A DNA stretch of 10,287 nucleotides from Spirochaetaceae bacterium (lineage in GTDB: Bacteria; Spirochaetota; Spirochaetia; Treponematales; Breznakiellaceae), in NCBI GenBank assembly GCA_031255315.1, contig JAIRSS010000205.1, positions 1 to 10,287 on the forward strand, written 5' to 3'. A program made the position numbers and the translations under genes. The notes under the pieces were generated by a model that saw only the letters and a program-made list of their open reading frames with translations, ran no database searches and was not told the DNA's origin. Shown piece after piece: positions 1 through 7,690 of this stretch (the first letter of the stretch is position 1; every line of letters begins with the position of its first letter).

Positions 1-2
1 CG

Positions 3-311
3 GCCGGAGCGGACCCCGGGGTGGAAAGTTTTTTCCCTGAAGAACGGGTGGACCGGTACACCGCAGTGGACGCCTATACCCGGGGCAGCGCAGAGGTTAC
101 CGGGGAAGGCGGCCGTAAGGGCAGGATACAACCGGGGTATCTGGCCGATCTCGTTCTTTTGGACAAAAACATCTTCACGATTCCCGCCGATGAGATCCCC
201 GCCGCGAAGGTCCTGCTTACCATGGTGGGAGGCGGAATAGCGTTTACCGGCGGAGCGGACGCCGAAGTCCGGTACGGAGAGAATCACCGCCCCATTCCGG
301 ATTCGGAATGA
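3..311 (+). CDS. Amidohydrolase family 3 (YtcJ-like), C-terminal part only
   Basis: This is the 3' end of a gene that enters from the left edge; the open frame runs through the first bases without a start, so the GTG at 21 is only an internal Val codon. The ~103 visible residues match the closing part of YtcJ-like metal-dependent amidohydrolases: FFPEERV, then an AVDAYTRGSA helix, then GRIQPGYLADLVLLDKN, then IPADEIPAAKVLLTMVGG. In the family this segment completes the beta-sandwich that flanks the TIM-barrel, with the 'G.L.PG..ADLVVLD' and 'V..T.VGG' signatures. The metal ligands lie in the missing part, so substrate and activity cannot be judged; the family hydrolyses amide or imide-like bonds. 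Full-length members have about 500-550 residues. The gene converges on the solute-binding protein gene 38 bp away. Family assignment is fairly sure; substrate is unknown. Confidence 0.82.
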   Translation, partial: AGADPGVESFFPEERVDRYTAVDAYTRGSAEVTGEGGRKGRIQPGYLADLVLLDKNIFTIPADEIPAAKVLLTMVGGGIAFTGGADAEVRYGENHRPIPDSE

Positions 312-348
312 CGTCCGCCCTGCCGGACCGGGGGAACCGGCGCGGACG
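312..348. terminator. Two-tier GC-rich hairpin between convergent genes, possible bidirectional terminator
   Basis: CGTCCGC (312-318) pairs perfectly with GCGGACG (342-348). Inside, CCGG (323-326) pairs with CCGG (337-340), leaving a small bulge and a 10-nt loop. It fills the whole 38-bp space between two convergent stop codons, which is where a shared terminator is expected. There is no real T-tract on either side (only TTATT on the plus side), so it may be a weak or Rho-assisted terminator. Structure is seen; function is inferred. Confidence 0.4.
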
Positions 349-349
349 C

Positions 350-1657
350 TTATTCCAGCGCGGCTTCCCAGCGCTGCTGTACCGCCAGGGCGGTTTCGTC
401 CGGGGTCCGGCCTCCCTCAAACATACGCCGTAATTCCTCGCTGAGTATGGTTTCCAGCGCTGTTTCCGCAGGCAGGCTCAGGTACGCTTCGGTAGTATCC
501 GCGGCGGCGTAGATCTCGTTGATTTTAAGGTAGAGCGCGTTCTCTTCCCCGGCGGGATTCGCGCCGGTTTCTGAAGCCATGCCGGTTTTTACGGCAATAT
601 CCTCAGACTTTTCAACCAAAAAGGAGAGGAACGCCCGGGCTTCATCCTTGTTTTTGCCGGACCGGGGGATGCCCGCATACCAGCCGATGCGGCCGGCGGC
701 CGGCTTCCCGATATACGAGGGGTTGCCCGGAAGGGCGGTTACGCCGAAGGGGACCCCCGCGGCGCGGAGGTTTCTGATTTCCCCTGCGGGAGCAATCATC
801 ATAGCCAGGCGTCCGGCGCTGAAATCTTCGATCCGGTCCTTGTTTGTTTTTCCGAAGGTTTCCGGGGCGAGAAGGCCCTCCTGGAAAAGATCGTTCAGAA
901 AGGAGAGCGTGGTTGCCACCGGCGGTTCGGTAAAAGCGGGCCGCCCGTCGCGAAGACAGGCTGCGCCCACTGAGCGGAACCAGGGAAGGATGTCCCGGTA
1001 TACGCCCAGGGGATCTTCCGGGCTTAACGAGAGGGCGAAGCCGTACCGTCCCTGCGGTTGGTTGGCAAGCGCCCTGGCCGCGGCGGTAAATTCGGCGTGG
1101 GTTTTCGGCGGACGGTCGAATCCGGCTTCCTGCAAAAGGTCAATACGATAGAAGAGGGGGAGCAGCCAGGATACTATCGGCCATACTTCAGACGCCGCCG
1201 GCGACGCTCCATTCTCCGCCGTCCCGAACTCCCCGTCCTGTTCAGGGGCTTCCTCGGCAGGCTCAAGCATATCCCGCTCAATAAGCGCGGGGATCCACCG
1301 GGGGTCCAGTCCCAGAATATCGGACCTGGCGGCGGCCGGGCCGGGCCGTTCCTCCTGCTCCAGGAGCAAACGGCGGATTTCATGGTACGGCCGGGTGTCA
1401 AGAGTAACCCGGACGCCGGGATTTTGCTCCTCAAATTCCCGAATGAGGGAAGGAAGGACGTCCGCGCCCCATTCGTCCTGCCACCACTGGGTGAATACCA
1501 GGACCCGCCCCCTTTCTCCCAGAAACGGGACGTTCGGACGGAACTGCCGCAGGATAAACGGCAGAGCGCAGGCCAAAACCGCCGCGCTCACGTAAAAAAG
1601 CAGACGGTCAAACCGGGGATAGGGCGACGGGTCTTTTTCTAAGGGCGTTAATTTCAC
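350..1657 (-). CDS. Membrane-anchored extracellular solute-binding protein (family 1), orphan
   Basis: This is probably an ABC-type substrate-binding protein of the sugar-binding (MalE/UgpB-like) kind. After a short N-terminal part with PRFDR, a hydrophobic stretch (LLFYVSAAVLACALPFI, about residues 19-36) acts as an uncleaved signal anchor. The VLAC inside it could also be a relaxed spirochaetal lipobox with Cys30. The mature part opens with VLVFTQWWQDEWG, LIREFEEQNPGVRV and DILGLDPRWIPALIERDMLEP, the usual start of lobe I. Later come PIVSWLLPLFYRIDLLQEAGF, a GRLAMMIAP segment and WYAGIPRSGKNKDEARAFLSFLV, all typical of family 1 proteins. The GTG start at 1657 is chosen because GGAGG sits 5 nt upstream; an ATG at 1702 (450 aa) has no clear ribosome site. 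At 435 aa the length is normal. No permease or ATPase gene is adjacent, so it is an orphan here and its ligand is unknown. Confidence 0.8.
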   Translation of the reverse strand: MKLTPLEKDPSPYPRFDRLLFYVSAAVLACALPFILRQFRPNVPFLGERGRVLVFTQWWQDEWGADVLPSLIREFEEQNPGVRVTLDTRPYHEIRRLLLEQEERPGPAAARSDILGLDPRWIPALIERDMLEPAEEAPEQDGEFGTAENGASPAASEVWPIVSWLLPLFYRIDLLQEAGFDRPPKTHAEFTAAARALANQPQGRYGFALSLSPEDPLGVYRDILPWFRSVGAACLRDGRPAFTEPPVATTLSFLNDLFQEGLLAPETFGKTNKDRIEDFSAGRLAMMIAPAGEIRNLRAAGVPFGVTALPGNPSYIGKPAAGRIGWYAGIPRSGKNKDEARAFLSFLVEKSEDIAVKTGMASETGANPAGEENALYLKINEIYAAADTTEAYLSLPAETALETILSEELRRMFEGGRTPDETALAVQQRWEAALE

Positions 1658-1662
1658 AGGAA

Positions 1663-1667
1663 CCTCC
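1663..1667 (-). promoter_or_regulatory. Ribosome binding site GGAGG deciding the solute-binding protein start
   Basis: On the minus strand GGAGG is followed by TTCCT and then GTG (1657-1655). This perfect Shine-Dalgarno and 5-nt spacing favours the GTG over the in-frame ATG at 1702, which lacks one. Confidence 0.6.
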
Positions 1668-1822
1668 GGGTATCGGCGCCGCCCGCCGTACCGGTCCGCC
1701 ATACCCGCGTTGGGCTGCGCCGAATCCGATCAGGCGTGCTGGTATGAGAAGCGGTTTCAAACCAGAGCCCGGAACCTCAGAGCCGCCGTCCCGAACTCAA
1801 AACTTCAGTTTGAAAACAAGTT

Positions 1823-1831
1823 ATTCTATCA
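1823..1831 (-). promoter_or_regulatory. Possible extended -10 promoter for the solute-binding protein gene
   Basis: The minus strand reads TGATAGAAT: an extended TGn motif next to TAGAAT, which matches TATAAT at 5 of 6 positions. No good -35 box lies 16-18 nt upstream, as is common for extended -10 promoters. Transcription would start about 160 nt before the GTG start. It lies in an A/T-rich island (about 1796-1840) inside GC-rich sequence. This is weak evidence from motif match and position only. Confidence 0.3.
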
Positions 1832-1999
1832 AAAGTTTCTCAAGACGCCACGGCAGATCGGCGGATTTTTAAACGCCGGGAGCGGACGGCGGGGGGAATA
1901 TCCGTCCGGCGCGAATCCCCCCAGCGCGGACAGGCGCGGCTGTTTCAAATGAAAAAGCCGGACGGTTTCAGTGTAACCAAAAAAACAATTCCTTCTTTT

Positions 2000-2005
2000 T
2001 ATAAT
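2000..2005 (+). promoter_or_regulatory. Candidate -10 box (TATAAT) of the efflux operon
   Basis: A perfect TATAAT stands in an A/T-rich stretch (about 1977-2013) upstream of the four-gene operon. No clear TTGACA-like box is found 16-18 nt upstream, so it may need an activator or another sigma factor. A start near 2012 would give a leader of about 120 nt that includes the hairpin at 2022-2043. Confidence 0.4.
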
Positions 2006-2021
2006 ATGTTAAACAGCGGCG

Positions 2022-2043
2022 CCCGCCGGCGTCAACCGGCGGG
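2022..2043 (+). repeat. Perfect 8-bp stem-loop in the operon leader
   Basis: CCCGCCGG (2022-2029) and CCGGCGGG (2036-2043) are exact reverse complements with the 6-nt loop CGTCAA. It lies about 90 nt before the start of the outer-membrane factor gene. It is followed by TATTTA rather than a T-run, so it could be an attenuator, an mRNA-stabilising 5' hairpin or an operator. Function is unproven. Confidence 0.45.
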
Positions 2044-2133
2044 TATTTACGCCGGAAGGCCCGGGCCGGTATCCATAGGGAGTATGGTATTCTTCGCGCC
2101 CGGGCGCTTTACCGAGATAAACATGAGGAAAGT

Positions 2134-3492
2134 ATGAGGCGCGTTCCCCAGTGGGGCCTTTTTGTTATGTTTCTCGCCTGTTCATTCCAGGGAATCACGC
2201 CGGCGGCGGCCCGGGAGGACGGAGGAGGGCCGGAAAAGAGGCCGGAAGCCCTGTTCCTGTCTCCTGAACGGGCGGTGGAGATGGCTTTGGACCAAAGTTT
2301 GAATTTACAGAAAAGTTTTATTGATTTGAATACCGCCGGCGTCGCGGCAAACAACCTGTGGTCTGAAATCTTTCCCGATATCAGCCTGAGCGGGGGGGTG
2401 AGCTACCGGACCGCTGGGGTAGCCGGTACGCCCGCGGCCTCAGGCGGTTTCGGGTACACGGCGTCCATAGGGCTGTCCCTCAGACTCGCCGCTTCCCTTC
2501 CCCAGGCGATGAAAATCATTGAACTCTCCTACCGGTCCCAGCTTCTGAACTACGAAAGCGCGCGGCGGCAGCTTGAAATTCAGGTAATCAAGACTTTTTT
2601 CGCCATTCTGGCGGAGCGGCGGAACCTTGACCATCTTGAAGAAATCAGAACCCTGGCGGAACAGCAGTTTGAAAGAAATCAGACCGCCTTTGCCAACGGG
2701 CTTATCGGCCAGATCGCGGTCCTCCAGAGCAGGCTCGGCGCGGAAACCGCCCGGCTGAATCTGAGCCGGGCCGAAGCCGCCTATAAGGCCGGCTTGAGAG
2801 AATTCCTCGTGCTTTTGGGGCTGGATACCGGGGCGGACGCCCGTACCGAAACCGTCCTTGAAGGAGCGCTCGAAATAGCGCGGATTGATGCGGATCCTGA
2901 ACAGCTTATTCGGGATCATCTGGCCAAACGGCCCGATATTGTCAGCCAGCGGCAGAACATTGAGCGCCTGGAACTGATCCGGCGTCAGACTGTCCTGGGC
3001 GCCCGTTCCCCGACCGTGTCCCTCTCCGCCCAGTGGAATGGGACAGGCCCCGGAACCAGCGGGTTTACCGATACCGTGAGCGGGAGCCTCAGCCTGGCCA
3101 TTCCCGTTGAATCCTGGATTCCCGGTACAAAGGGGCATCAAGCCCTGGGAGCGGCTGACGCGGGGCTGGAAAAGGCCCGCCTGGATTTAAAAGACGCGGA
3201 AAACCGGGCTGTACAGGAAATACGGTCCCTGGCGGAGAACCTGAAGGCTTCCTGGGACGGCATAGAAATCGCCCGCCTCCGGGTGGAAATCGCCGAACGG
3301 GCCTATGAGTTGACGGCGGAGGGTTTTCGGAACGGAATGGTGGAATCCCTGGCCCTCCAGGAAGCCCGGAACGACATGGCTCAGGCCCGGCAGCAGCTTC
3401 TTGACGGAGAGCTGGCGTATCAAACTATGAGTCTGGACCTGGCGGCGGCCCTTAATATTGACTGGAACGCGGTAACAAGGAGCATACGGTGA
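2134..3492 (+). CDS. TolC-family outer-membrane factor of an RND efflux system
   Basis: This is the outer-membrane channel that would export substrates delivered by the adaptor and pump encoded next. The N-terminus (MRRVPQWGLFVMFLACSF...TPAAARED) is a signal peptide. It could be cut after AAA by signal peptidase I, or Cys16 in FLAC could be lipidated if a relaxed spirochaetal lipobox applies. Two OEP-type halves are visible. Half one has the ALFLSPERAVEMALDQSLNLQ helix, beta strands (DISLSGGVSYR) and the long helix pair around QLEIQVIKTFFAILAERRNL and LAEQQFERNQTAFANGLIGQ. Half two starts near KRPDIVSQRQNIERLELI and has strands (TVSLSAQWNG) and helices ending with YQTMSLDLAAALNIDW. The 452-aa length is typical. 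The start has GAGG 5 nt upstream. The stop overlaps the GTG of the adaptor gene (GTGA), so translation is probably coupled. Confidence 0.9.
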   Translation: MRRVPQWGLFVMFLACSFQGITPAAAREDGGGPEKRPEALFLSPERAVEMALDQSLNLQKSFIDLNTAGVAANNLWSEIFPDISLSGGVSYRTAGVAGTPAASGGFGYTASIGLSLRLAASLPQAMKIIELSYRSQLLNYESARRQLEIQVIKTFFAILAERRNLDHLEEIRTLAEQQFERNQTAFANGLIGQIAVLQSRLGAETARLNLSRAEAAYKAGLREFLVLLGLDTGADARTETVLEGALEIARIDADPEQLIRDHLAKRPDIVSQRQNIERLELIRRQTVLGARSPTVSLSAQWNGTGPGTSGFTDTVSGSLSLAIPVESWIPGTKGHQALGAADAGLEKARLDLKDAENRAVQEIRSLAENLKASWDGIEIARLRVEIAERAYELTAEGFRNGMVESLALQEARNDMAQARQQLLDGELAYQTMSLDLAAALNIDWNAVTRSIR

Positions 3493-4502
3493 AACAACCC
3501 AGAAAGCGCGGCGGGAAAACGCCGGCGGCGGTAACGGCGGTCATTATCGCCTTGATTCTGCTTTTTGCGGGACTTACCACCCATACTATTCTACGGCGGA
3601 CCGGCGGCCAGCGGCCCGGCCAGCGCCCGCCCGGCGGGGCAGGGGAGGGGCGGCCGACTGCGGGCGGCCAGCGCCCGGCAGACGGGGTAGGGGAGGGGCG
3701 GCAGGCTGCGGTGGTCAGAGCGGCTGAGGTGGCCCTGGGAACCATAGAGAACCGGGTACTAATCAACGGGGATGTGCTGGCCCGGTCGCAAGTGGCCATC
3801 TACCCGACGGTGGCGGGAAAACTCACGGATATCCGCTTCCGGGTGGGGGATTGGGTGAATCAGGGACAGACGGTAGCCCTGGTGGATCCTTCCCGGCCTG
3901 GGGAGTTCTATTCCCAAAGCCCGGTGGTTTCCACGGTAACCGGGACTATTCTTCAAACGCCGGTGAATCCCGGAGACACAGTTTCCGGCCAGACGGTGAT
4001 CTGCGTGGTGGGGGACCTGGCGGCTCTTGCGGTGGAGACATTTGTACCTGAACGGTTTTCCACCAGCGTCAGGCCGGGACTTCCGGCCCTGGTTTCCTTC
4101 GAGGCCATGCCCCACGAAAATTTCGCCGCCCTCGTGGACGAGGTGAGTCCGGTCCTGGACCCGGCAAGCCGCACCCTGCGGATACGCCTCCGGTTTACCC
4201 CCGGACCGTCAGGCCAGGTGGATTCCCGCATCAAGGCGGGAATGTTCGGCACGGTAAGGCTGGTAACCAACGCCCGGCGGAACGTGCCGGTCATCCCCCG
4301 TTCCGCGGCGGTCAACACCTATGGGAACTGGATCGTCTTCGTTCTTAAAGAAGACAACACGGTGGAGCGGCGTTTCCTCAGCCTGGGGCTGGAAGACGAA
4401 ACCGCCCTGGAAGTGTTGGACGGCATCGTCCCGGGGGAACGGGTGGTAACGGCGGGGCAAAATTTCCTTTCCGACGGCGACGCCGTCCGGGTGGTGGATT
4501 AA
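3489..4502 (+). CDS. RND efflux periplasmic adaptor (membrane fusion protein) lacking the alpha-hairpin
   Basis: This is the HlyD/AcrA-type adaptor joining the RND pump to the TolC-like channel. A single transmembrane anchor (residues 13-32, TVIIALILLFAGL-like) is followed by a Gly/Arg/Pro linker (37-74) made of a diverged tandem repeat. Lipoyl half one (103-133) has IYPTVAGKLTDIRFRVGDWV and NQGQTVALVDP. Half two (144-175) has SPVVSTVTGTILQTPVNPGD. They are joined by only about ten residues, where AcrA-like proteins carry a coiled-coil hairpin. A beta-barrel (about 180-260, including VLDPASRTLRIRLRF) and a membrane-proximal domain (265-337) complete the protein. The GTG start has AAGGAG 6 nt upstream. 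Borrelia BesA is known to lack the hairpin too. The family is secure; the exported substrate is unknown. Confidence 0.9.
   Translation: MKQPRKRGGKTPAAVTAVIIALILLFAGLTTHTILRRTGGQRPGQRPPGGAGEGRPTAGGQRPADGVGEGRQAAVVRAAEVALGTIENRVLINGDVLARSQVAIYPTVAGKLTDIRFRVGDWVNQGQTVALVDPSRPGEFYSQSPVVSTVTGTILQTPVNPGDTVSGQTVICVVGDLAALAVETFVPERFSTSVRPGLPALVSFEAMPHENFAALVDEVSPVLDPASRTLRIRLRFTPGPSGQVDSRIKAGMFGTVRLVTNARRNVPVIPRSAAVNTYGNWIVFVLKEDNTVERRFLSLGLEDETALEVLDGIVPGERVVTAGQNFLSDGDAVRVVD
3603..3710 (+). repeat. Diverged tandem duplication inside the adaptor linker
   Basis: Two units start with GGCGGCCAGCG (3603 and 3663) and share AGGGGAGGGGCGG (3641-3653 and 3689-3701). Unit A is 60 bp and unit B 48 bp; A has an extra 12 bp encoding a second QRPG-like step. 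At protein level each unit reads GGQRP...GxGEGR. Both length differences are multiples of three, so the frame is kept. It lies between the membrane anchor and the first lipoyl half, so copy changes would alter linker length. Confidence 0.7.
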
Positions 4503-4511
4503 GGGGGAATC

Positions 4512-7500
4512 ATGAATATCGCGAAGTATTCGGTGCAGCGGCCGGTAACCATCGTGGTTCTCTACATCTTGGCCCTGGGCATCGCCGCAACCCTGGTCCC
4601 GAATATCGCGGTGGACCTTTTCCCGTCCACAACCAGGCCGGTCCTCTCGGTCTACACCTCGTTTCCCGGCGCCGGCCCGGCGGATGTGGAGCGGAATGTA
4701 ACCATGCCGCTGGAACGGGCGCTGGCGGCTTCCAAAGGGCTCACGGACATGACCAGCAGCTCGTCCTTTGAATCCAGCTTCATCAATCTGAATTTCGCCT
4801 ACGGTACGGATATGGACAAAGCCATGACGGATGTTCAGACCCTGGCGGCCCGGCTGGCCAATTCCCTGCCCGACGGCGCCGGGAGCCCGACGGTTCGGCG
4901 TTTCGACATGTCCGCCATGCCTATCATGCGCCTGGTGGTCCGGGGCGACTATCCGCCGGATCAACTGCGGATCTTCGCGGAAGACGAGATACAGGCCGGC
5001 ATAGAGCGGATAGAAGGCGTGGCCTCGGCGACGGTCACCGGAGGAACCACCCAGATAGTCCGGGTGGCGGTGTCCCAAAACCGGCTGGCGGCCTATAACC
5101 TTACCCTGAACGATGTAACGGCGGCGCTGCGGGGTCAGAACATCCTTACATCCGGGGGGAGCATGACCCGGGGCGCGCGGGATTACCAACTCCTTACCCG
5201 GCAGGAACTTGCGGACCTGGATCAGGTAAAGCGCCTTGTGGTCAAGACCGTCAATATTCCCCAGGCCGGCGTTACCGGAACGCTGAACCGCTCCCAGGTG
5301 GTGCGCCTTGAGGACCTGGCGGAAGTGTCCCCCGCCTTTAACGACAACGCCGCACGGGTCTCGGTGAACGGACAAAGCGGCGTCTACATACAGGTCCAGA
5401 GCGAAAGCGACAGTAATTCTGTGCAGGTAGCGAACCGGGTGCGTGAAGCCCTGGAAGAAATAAACGAGAATCTGCCCAGGGGAATCACCGTAGCGGTACT
5501 GTCGGATGACACGTCGCTCATCAGCGCCACATTAAACCAGGTTTATTCCAACGCCTTTCAGGGCGCCGTCCTGGCCATGATCATCCTTTTCATATTCCTG
5601 CGGAACGTGAAAGGCACTCTGATTATCGGCCTTTCCATTCCTGTTTCCATCCTCCTTACCCTGATGTTCATGTCCGTATTCGGTTTTACCCTGAACCTCC
5701 TCACCATGACCGGCCTTATCCTGGGGCTGGGAATGACCGTAGACGCTTCCATCGTGATCCTGGAGAATGTCCACAACTACCGGGAACGGGGGGCCAAACC
5801 GGAAATCGCCGCCGTCCTTGGAAGCCAGGAGATGATCCGGGCCATCATCACCTCCACTACCACCACGCTCTGCGTGTTCGTACCCCTCATCATCTATAAA
5901 AACGATCTTGAGATGATGGGCCAGCTTTTCAACGATCTCATCTTTACTGTGGTTATCTCGCTGACCTGTTCCCTGGCAGTAGCCGTTACGCTGGTGCCCG
6001 CCCTCTGCGGCTCCATTCTCAAACTGAATACCCGGAAACAGAAACCTCTGAAAAACCGCTTTTTGCGTTTTATAGATACCAAAATGGAAGCATTCTTCCG
6101 CTCCCTGGACAGCGGGTATAAGCGGGCGCTGGATTACTGTTTGAGCCACCGGCTGCTGGTAATACTCCTGGTCCTCTCTATTTTGGTTTTTTCCCTGATG
6201 CAGTTCAACGGCATAGGGATGAATCTCTTTATCCGCAGCCGTACCGACGATATGGTGAACATCAACGTTTCCATGCCTCAGGGAACCAATATTGAAACAA
6301 CTGAACTGGTACTCCTTGATTTGGCGGAAATCGTCCGGGAAAATGTTGAAGGCTACAGAAATCTTGTGCTTACCGCCCGGCGGAGCGGCAACAATCAGGG
6401 ATCGATACAGATAACCCTGCCCCCGCCCGAAGAGCAGGTGGACACTCCCGATACAGTGATACAAAAACTGACGCCCTACCTCACCGCCTTTCCGGGAGTG
6501 AGGATCGCGTTCCGGGCGGGCCGTTCCATGGGCAGTACTTCCGCCGTGGAGATCGCCGTCAGTTCGCGGGATACGGAAGCCCTTACGGAAGCTGCGGACG
6601 AAATCCAGCAGATCATGATCCGCTATCTTCCGGAAATCGAAAACCCCACGGTGAACCTTGACGAAGGAGCGCCTCAGTTACAGATCGAAGTTGACCGGGA
6701 CCGCGCCGCAGCTCTGGGAATTTCCCTTTCGGCCGTTGCCTCGGAAATCAGGACCGCCATGGACGGTTCCACCGCCACCACCATTTCTCAGGGAGACCGG
6801 CTCATCAATATCGTGGTCCGTTTTCAGGATTCGGACCGCCGGAGCGTCCCAAACCTGGACGCCGTTTTTGTGATGGGGCGGAACGGCAGCCGTGTTTCCC
6901 TGTCCAATGTGGCAAAGATCACCGAAGGCCGTTCCCCCACTTCCATACGGCGGGAAAACCAGGAACGCCTGGTCCGGGTTACCGGCGACCTTCCCCAGGG
7001 CATAGCCGCCACGGATATGCAGCGCCGCCTTGAATCCACCATACGGCAATACCTGATCCCCCGCGAAGAAGTCACCGTCCGTTACCTGGGCGAAGCCGCG
7101 GAAGTGGAAACCTATAACCGGCGTTTTATTTTTATCATAGGCGTTGCGGTATTTTTGGTGTTCGGCCTTATGGCGAGCCAGTTTGAATCTTTTGTAGACC
7201 CCCTCGTCATCTTCTTTTCCATCCCGCTCCTCTTTATCGGCGTCATCTGGATCTACAAGATAGGCAACGAAGCCATGTCGGTGTTCTCTGCCGTCGGGAT
7301 TATCGCGCTGGTAGGAGTTGTGGTCAACAACGGTATAGTGCTGGTGGACTACACCAATACTCTCCGGGCGCGGGGTATGCCGGTCCGGGAAGCGTGTCTT
7401 GAAGCCGGCCGCAACCGCCTGCGCCCTATCCTGATGACGAGCCTTACCACTATCCTGGGCATGGTTCCTATCGCTTTCTTTCCCGGCGCGGGGGCGGACA

Positions 7501-7679
7501 CTATTCAGCCCATAGGCAAAACTTTTGTCGGCGGCCTTACCGTCAGTTCTCTCATGACCCTGTTTGTGACGCCGGTAATGTATTCGGTCCTCAACAGCCG
7601 CCGCGAAAAGAAGACGGCGGAACGGGAAGAGGAACAAAGGGCGGTTCGGCAGGAAACGGCGCTGCCGGCGGCGCGATAG
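4512..7679 (+). CDS. RND efflux permease, HAE-1 (AcrB-like) family
   Basis: This is the inner-membrane proton-driven pump of the tripartite exporter, probably a trimer. The 1055-aa length is typical. Order: TM1 (about 13-29, after MNIAKYSVQRPV), porter loop one (about 30-340, with DVERNVTMPLERALAASKG), TM2-6 (about 345-500), TM7 (about 545-562), porter loop two (565-865), and TM8-12 (about 868-1030). The TM4 motif is GMTVDASIVILENV: Asp411 matches AcrB Asp407, but Ala412 replaces Asp408. In TM10 the motif VVNNGIVLVDYTN has Asn939 where AcrB has Lys940. This single-Asp arrangement occurs in other RND branches, so it does not imply inactivity. GPILMTSLTT-like and LGMVPIAF segments in TM11 are intact. 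GGGGG lies a few bases before the ATG; the gene begins 9 bp after the adaptor stop. Drug, lipid or other substrate cannot be told. Confidence 0.93.
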   Translation: MNIAKYSVQRPVTIVVLYILALGIAATLVPNIAVDLFPSTTRPVLSVYTSFPGAGPADVERNVTMPLERALAASKGLTDMTSSSSFESSFINLNFAYGTDMDKAMTDVQTLAARLANSLPDGAGSPTVRRFDMSAMPIMRLVVRGDYPPDQLRIFAEDEIQAGIERIEGVASATVTGGTTQIVRVAVSQNRLAAYNLTLNDVTAALRGQNILTSGGSMTRGARDYQLLTRQELADLDQVKRLVVKTVNIPQAGVTGTLNRSQVVRLEDLAEVSPAFNDNAARVSVNGQSGVYIQVQSESDSNSVQVANRVREALEEINENLPRGITVAVLSDDTSLISATLNQVYSNAFQGAVLAMIILFIFLRNVKGTLIIGLSIPVSILLTLMFMSVFGFTLNLLTMTGLILGLGMTVDASIVILENVHNYRERGAKPEIAAVLGSQEMIRAIITSTTTTLCVFVPLIIYKNDLEMMGQLFNDLIFTVVISLTCSLAVAVTLVPALCGSILKLNTRKQKPLKNRFLRFIDTKMEAFFRSLDSGYKRALDYCLSHRLLVILLVLSILVFSLMQFNGIGMNLFIRSRTDDMVNINVSMPQGTNIETTELVLLDLAEIVRENVEGYRNLVLTARRSGNNQGSIQITLPPPEEQVDTPDTVIQKLTPYLTAFPGVRIAFRAGRSMGSTSAVEIAVSSRDTEALTEAADEIQQIMIRYLPEIENPTVNLDEGAPQLQIEVDRDRAAALGISLSAVASEIRTAMDGSTATTISQGDRLINIVVRFQDSDRRSVPNLDAVFVMGRNGSRVSLSNVAKITEGRSPTSIRRENQERLVRVTGDLPQGIAATDMQRRLESTIRQYLIPREEVTVRYLGEAAEVETYNRRFIFIIGVAVFLVFGLMASQFESFVDPLVIFFSIPLLFIGVIWIYKIGNEAMSVFSAVGIIALVGVVVNNGIVLVDYTNTLRARGMPVREACLEAGRNRLRPILMTSLTTILGMVPIAFFPGAGADTIQPIGKTFVGGLTVSSLMTLFVTPVMYSVLNSRREKKTAEREEEQRAVRQETALPAAR

Positions 7680-7690
7680 GCAGGGTATAG

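Larger units (their letters stand above)
1703..2133. other. Divergent intergenic region between solute-binding protein and efflux operon
   Basis: No credible gene lies here. It contains an A/T-rich island at 1796-1840 with a TGATAGAAT motif on the minus strand. A 7-bp hairpin follows: CGGACGG (1883-1889) with CCGTCCG (1902-1908), loop 12 nt. A second A/T-rich island with a perfect TATAAT lies at 2000-2005, and then an 8-bp hairpin at 2022-2043. The palindrome GGCCCGGGCC is at 2058-2067. The ribosome site GAGG lies 5 nt before the ATG at 2134. No regulator gene is visible nearby. Confidence 0.5.

Noticed and set aside
579..1642. Plus-strand frames opposite the solute-binding protein
   Set aside because: They are antisense shadows; the minus-strand frame has clear solute-binding protein signatures and a GGAGG start site.
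1710..2137. Two small plus-strand frames (80 and 62 codons) before the efflux operon
   Set aside because: They have no ribosome site, no family likeness, and cover promoter-like islands and hairpins. The ATGA-type overlap of the second with the 2134 start is probably chance.
4209..5375. 388-codon open frame on the minus strand
   Set aside because: It lies opposite the clearly coding adaptor and RND permease genes; its product is rich in His, Arg and Gly with no recognisable domain, as expected for antisense of a GC-rich gene.
5532..7637. Long minus-strand open frames (310 and 319 codons)
   Set aside because: They are antisense to the permease, whose membrane and motif pattern is unmistakable; the products are hydrophilic and low in recognisable structure.
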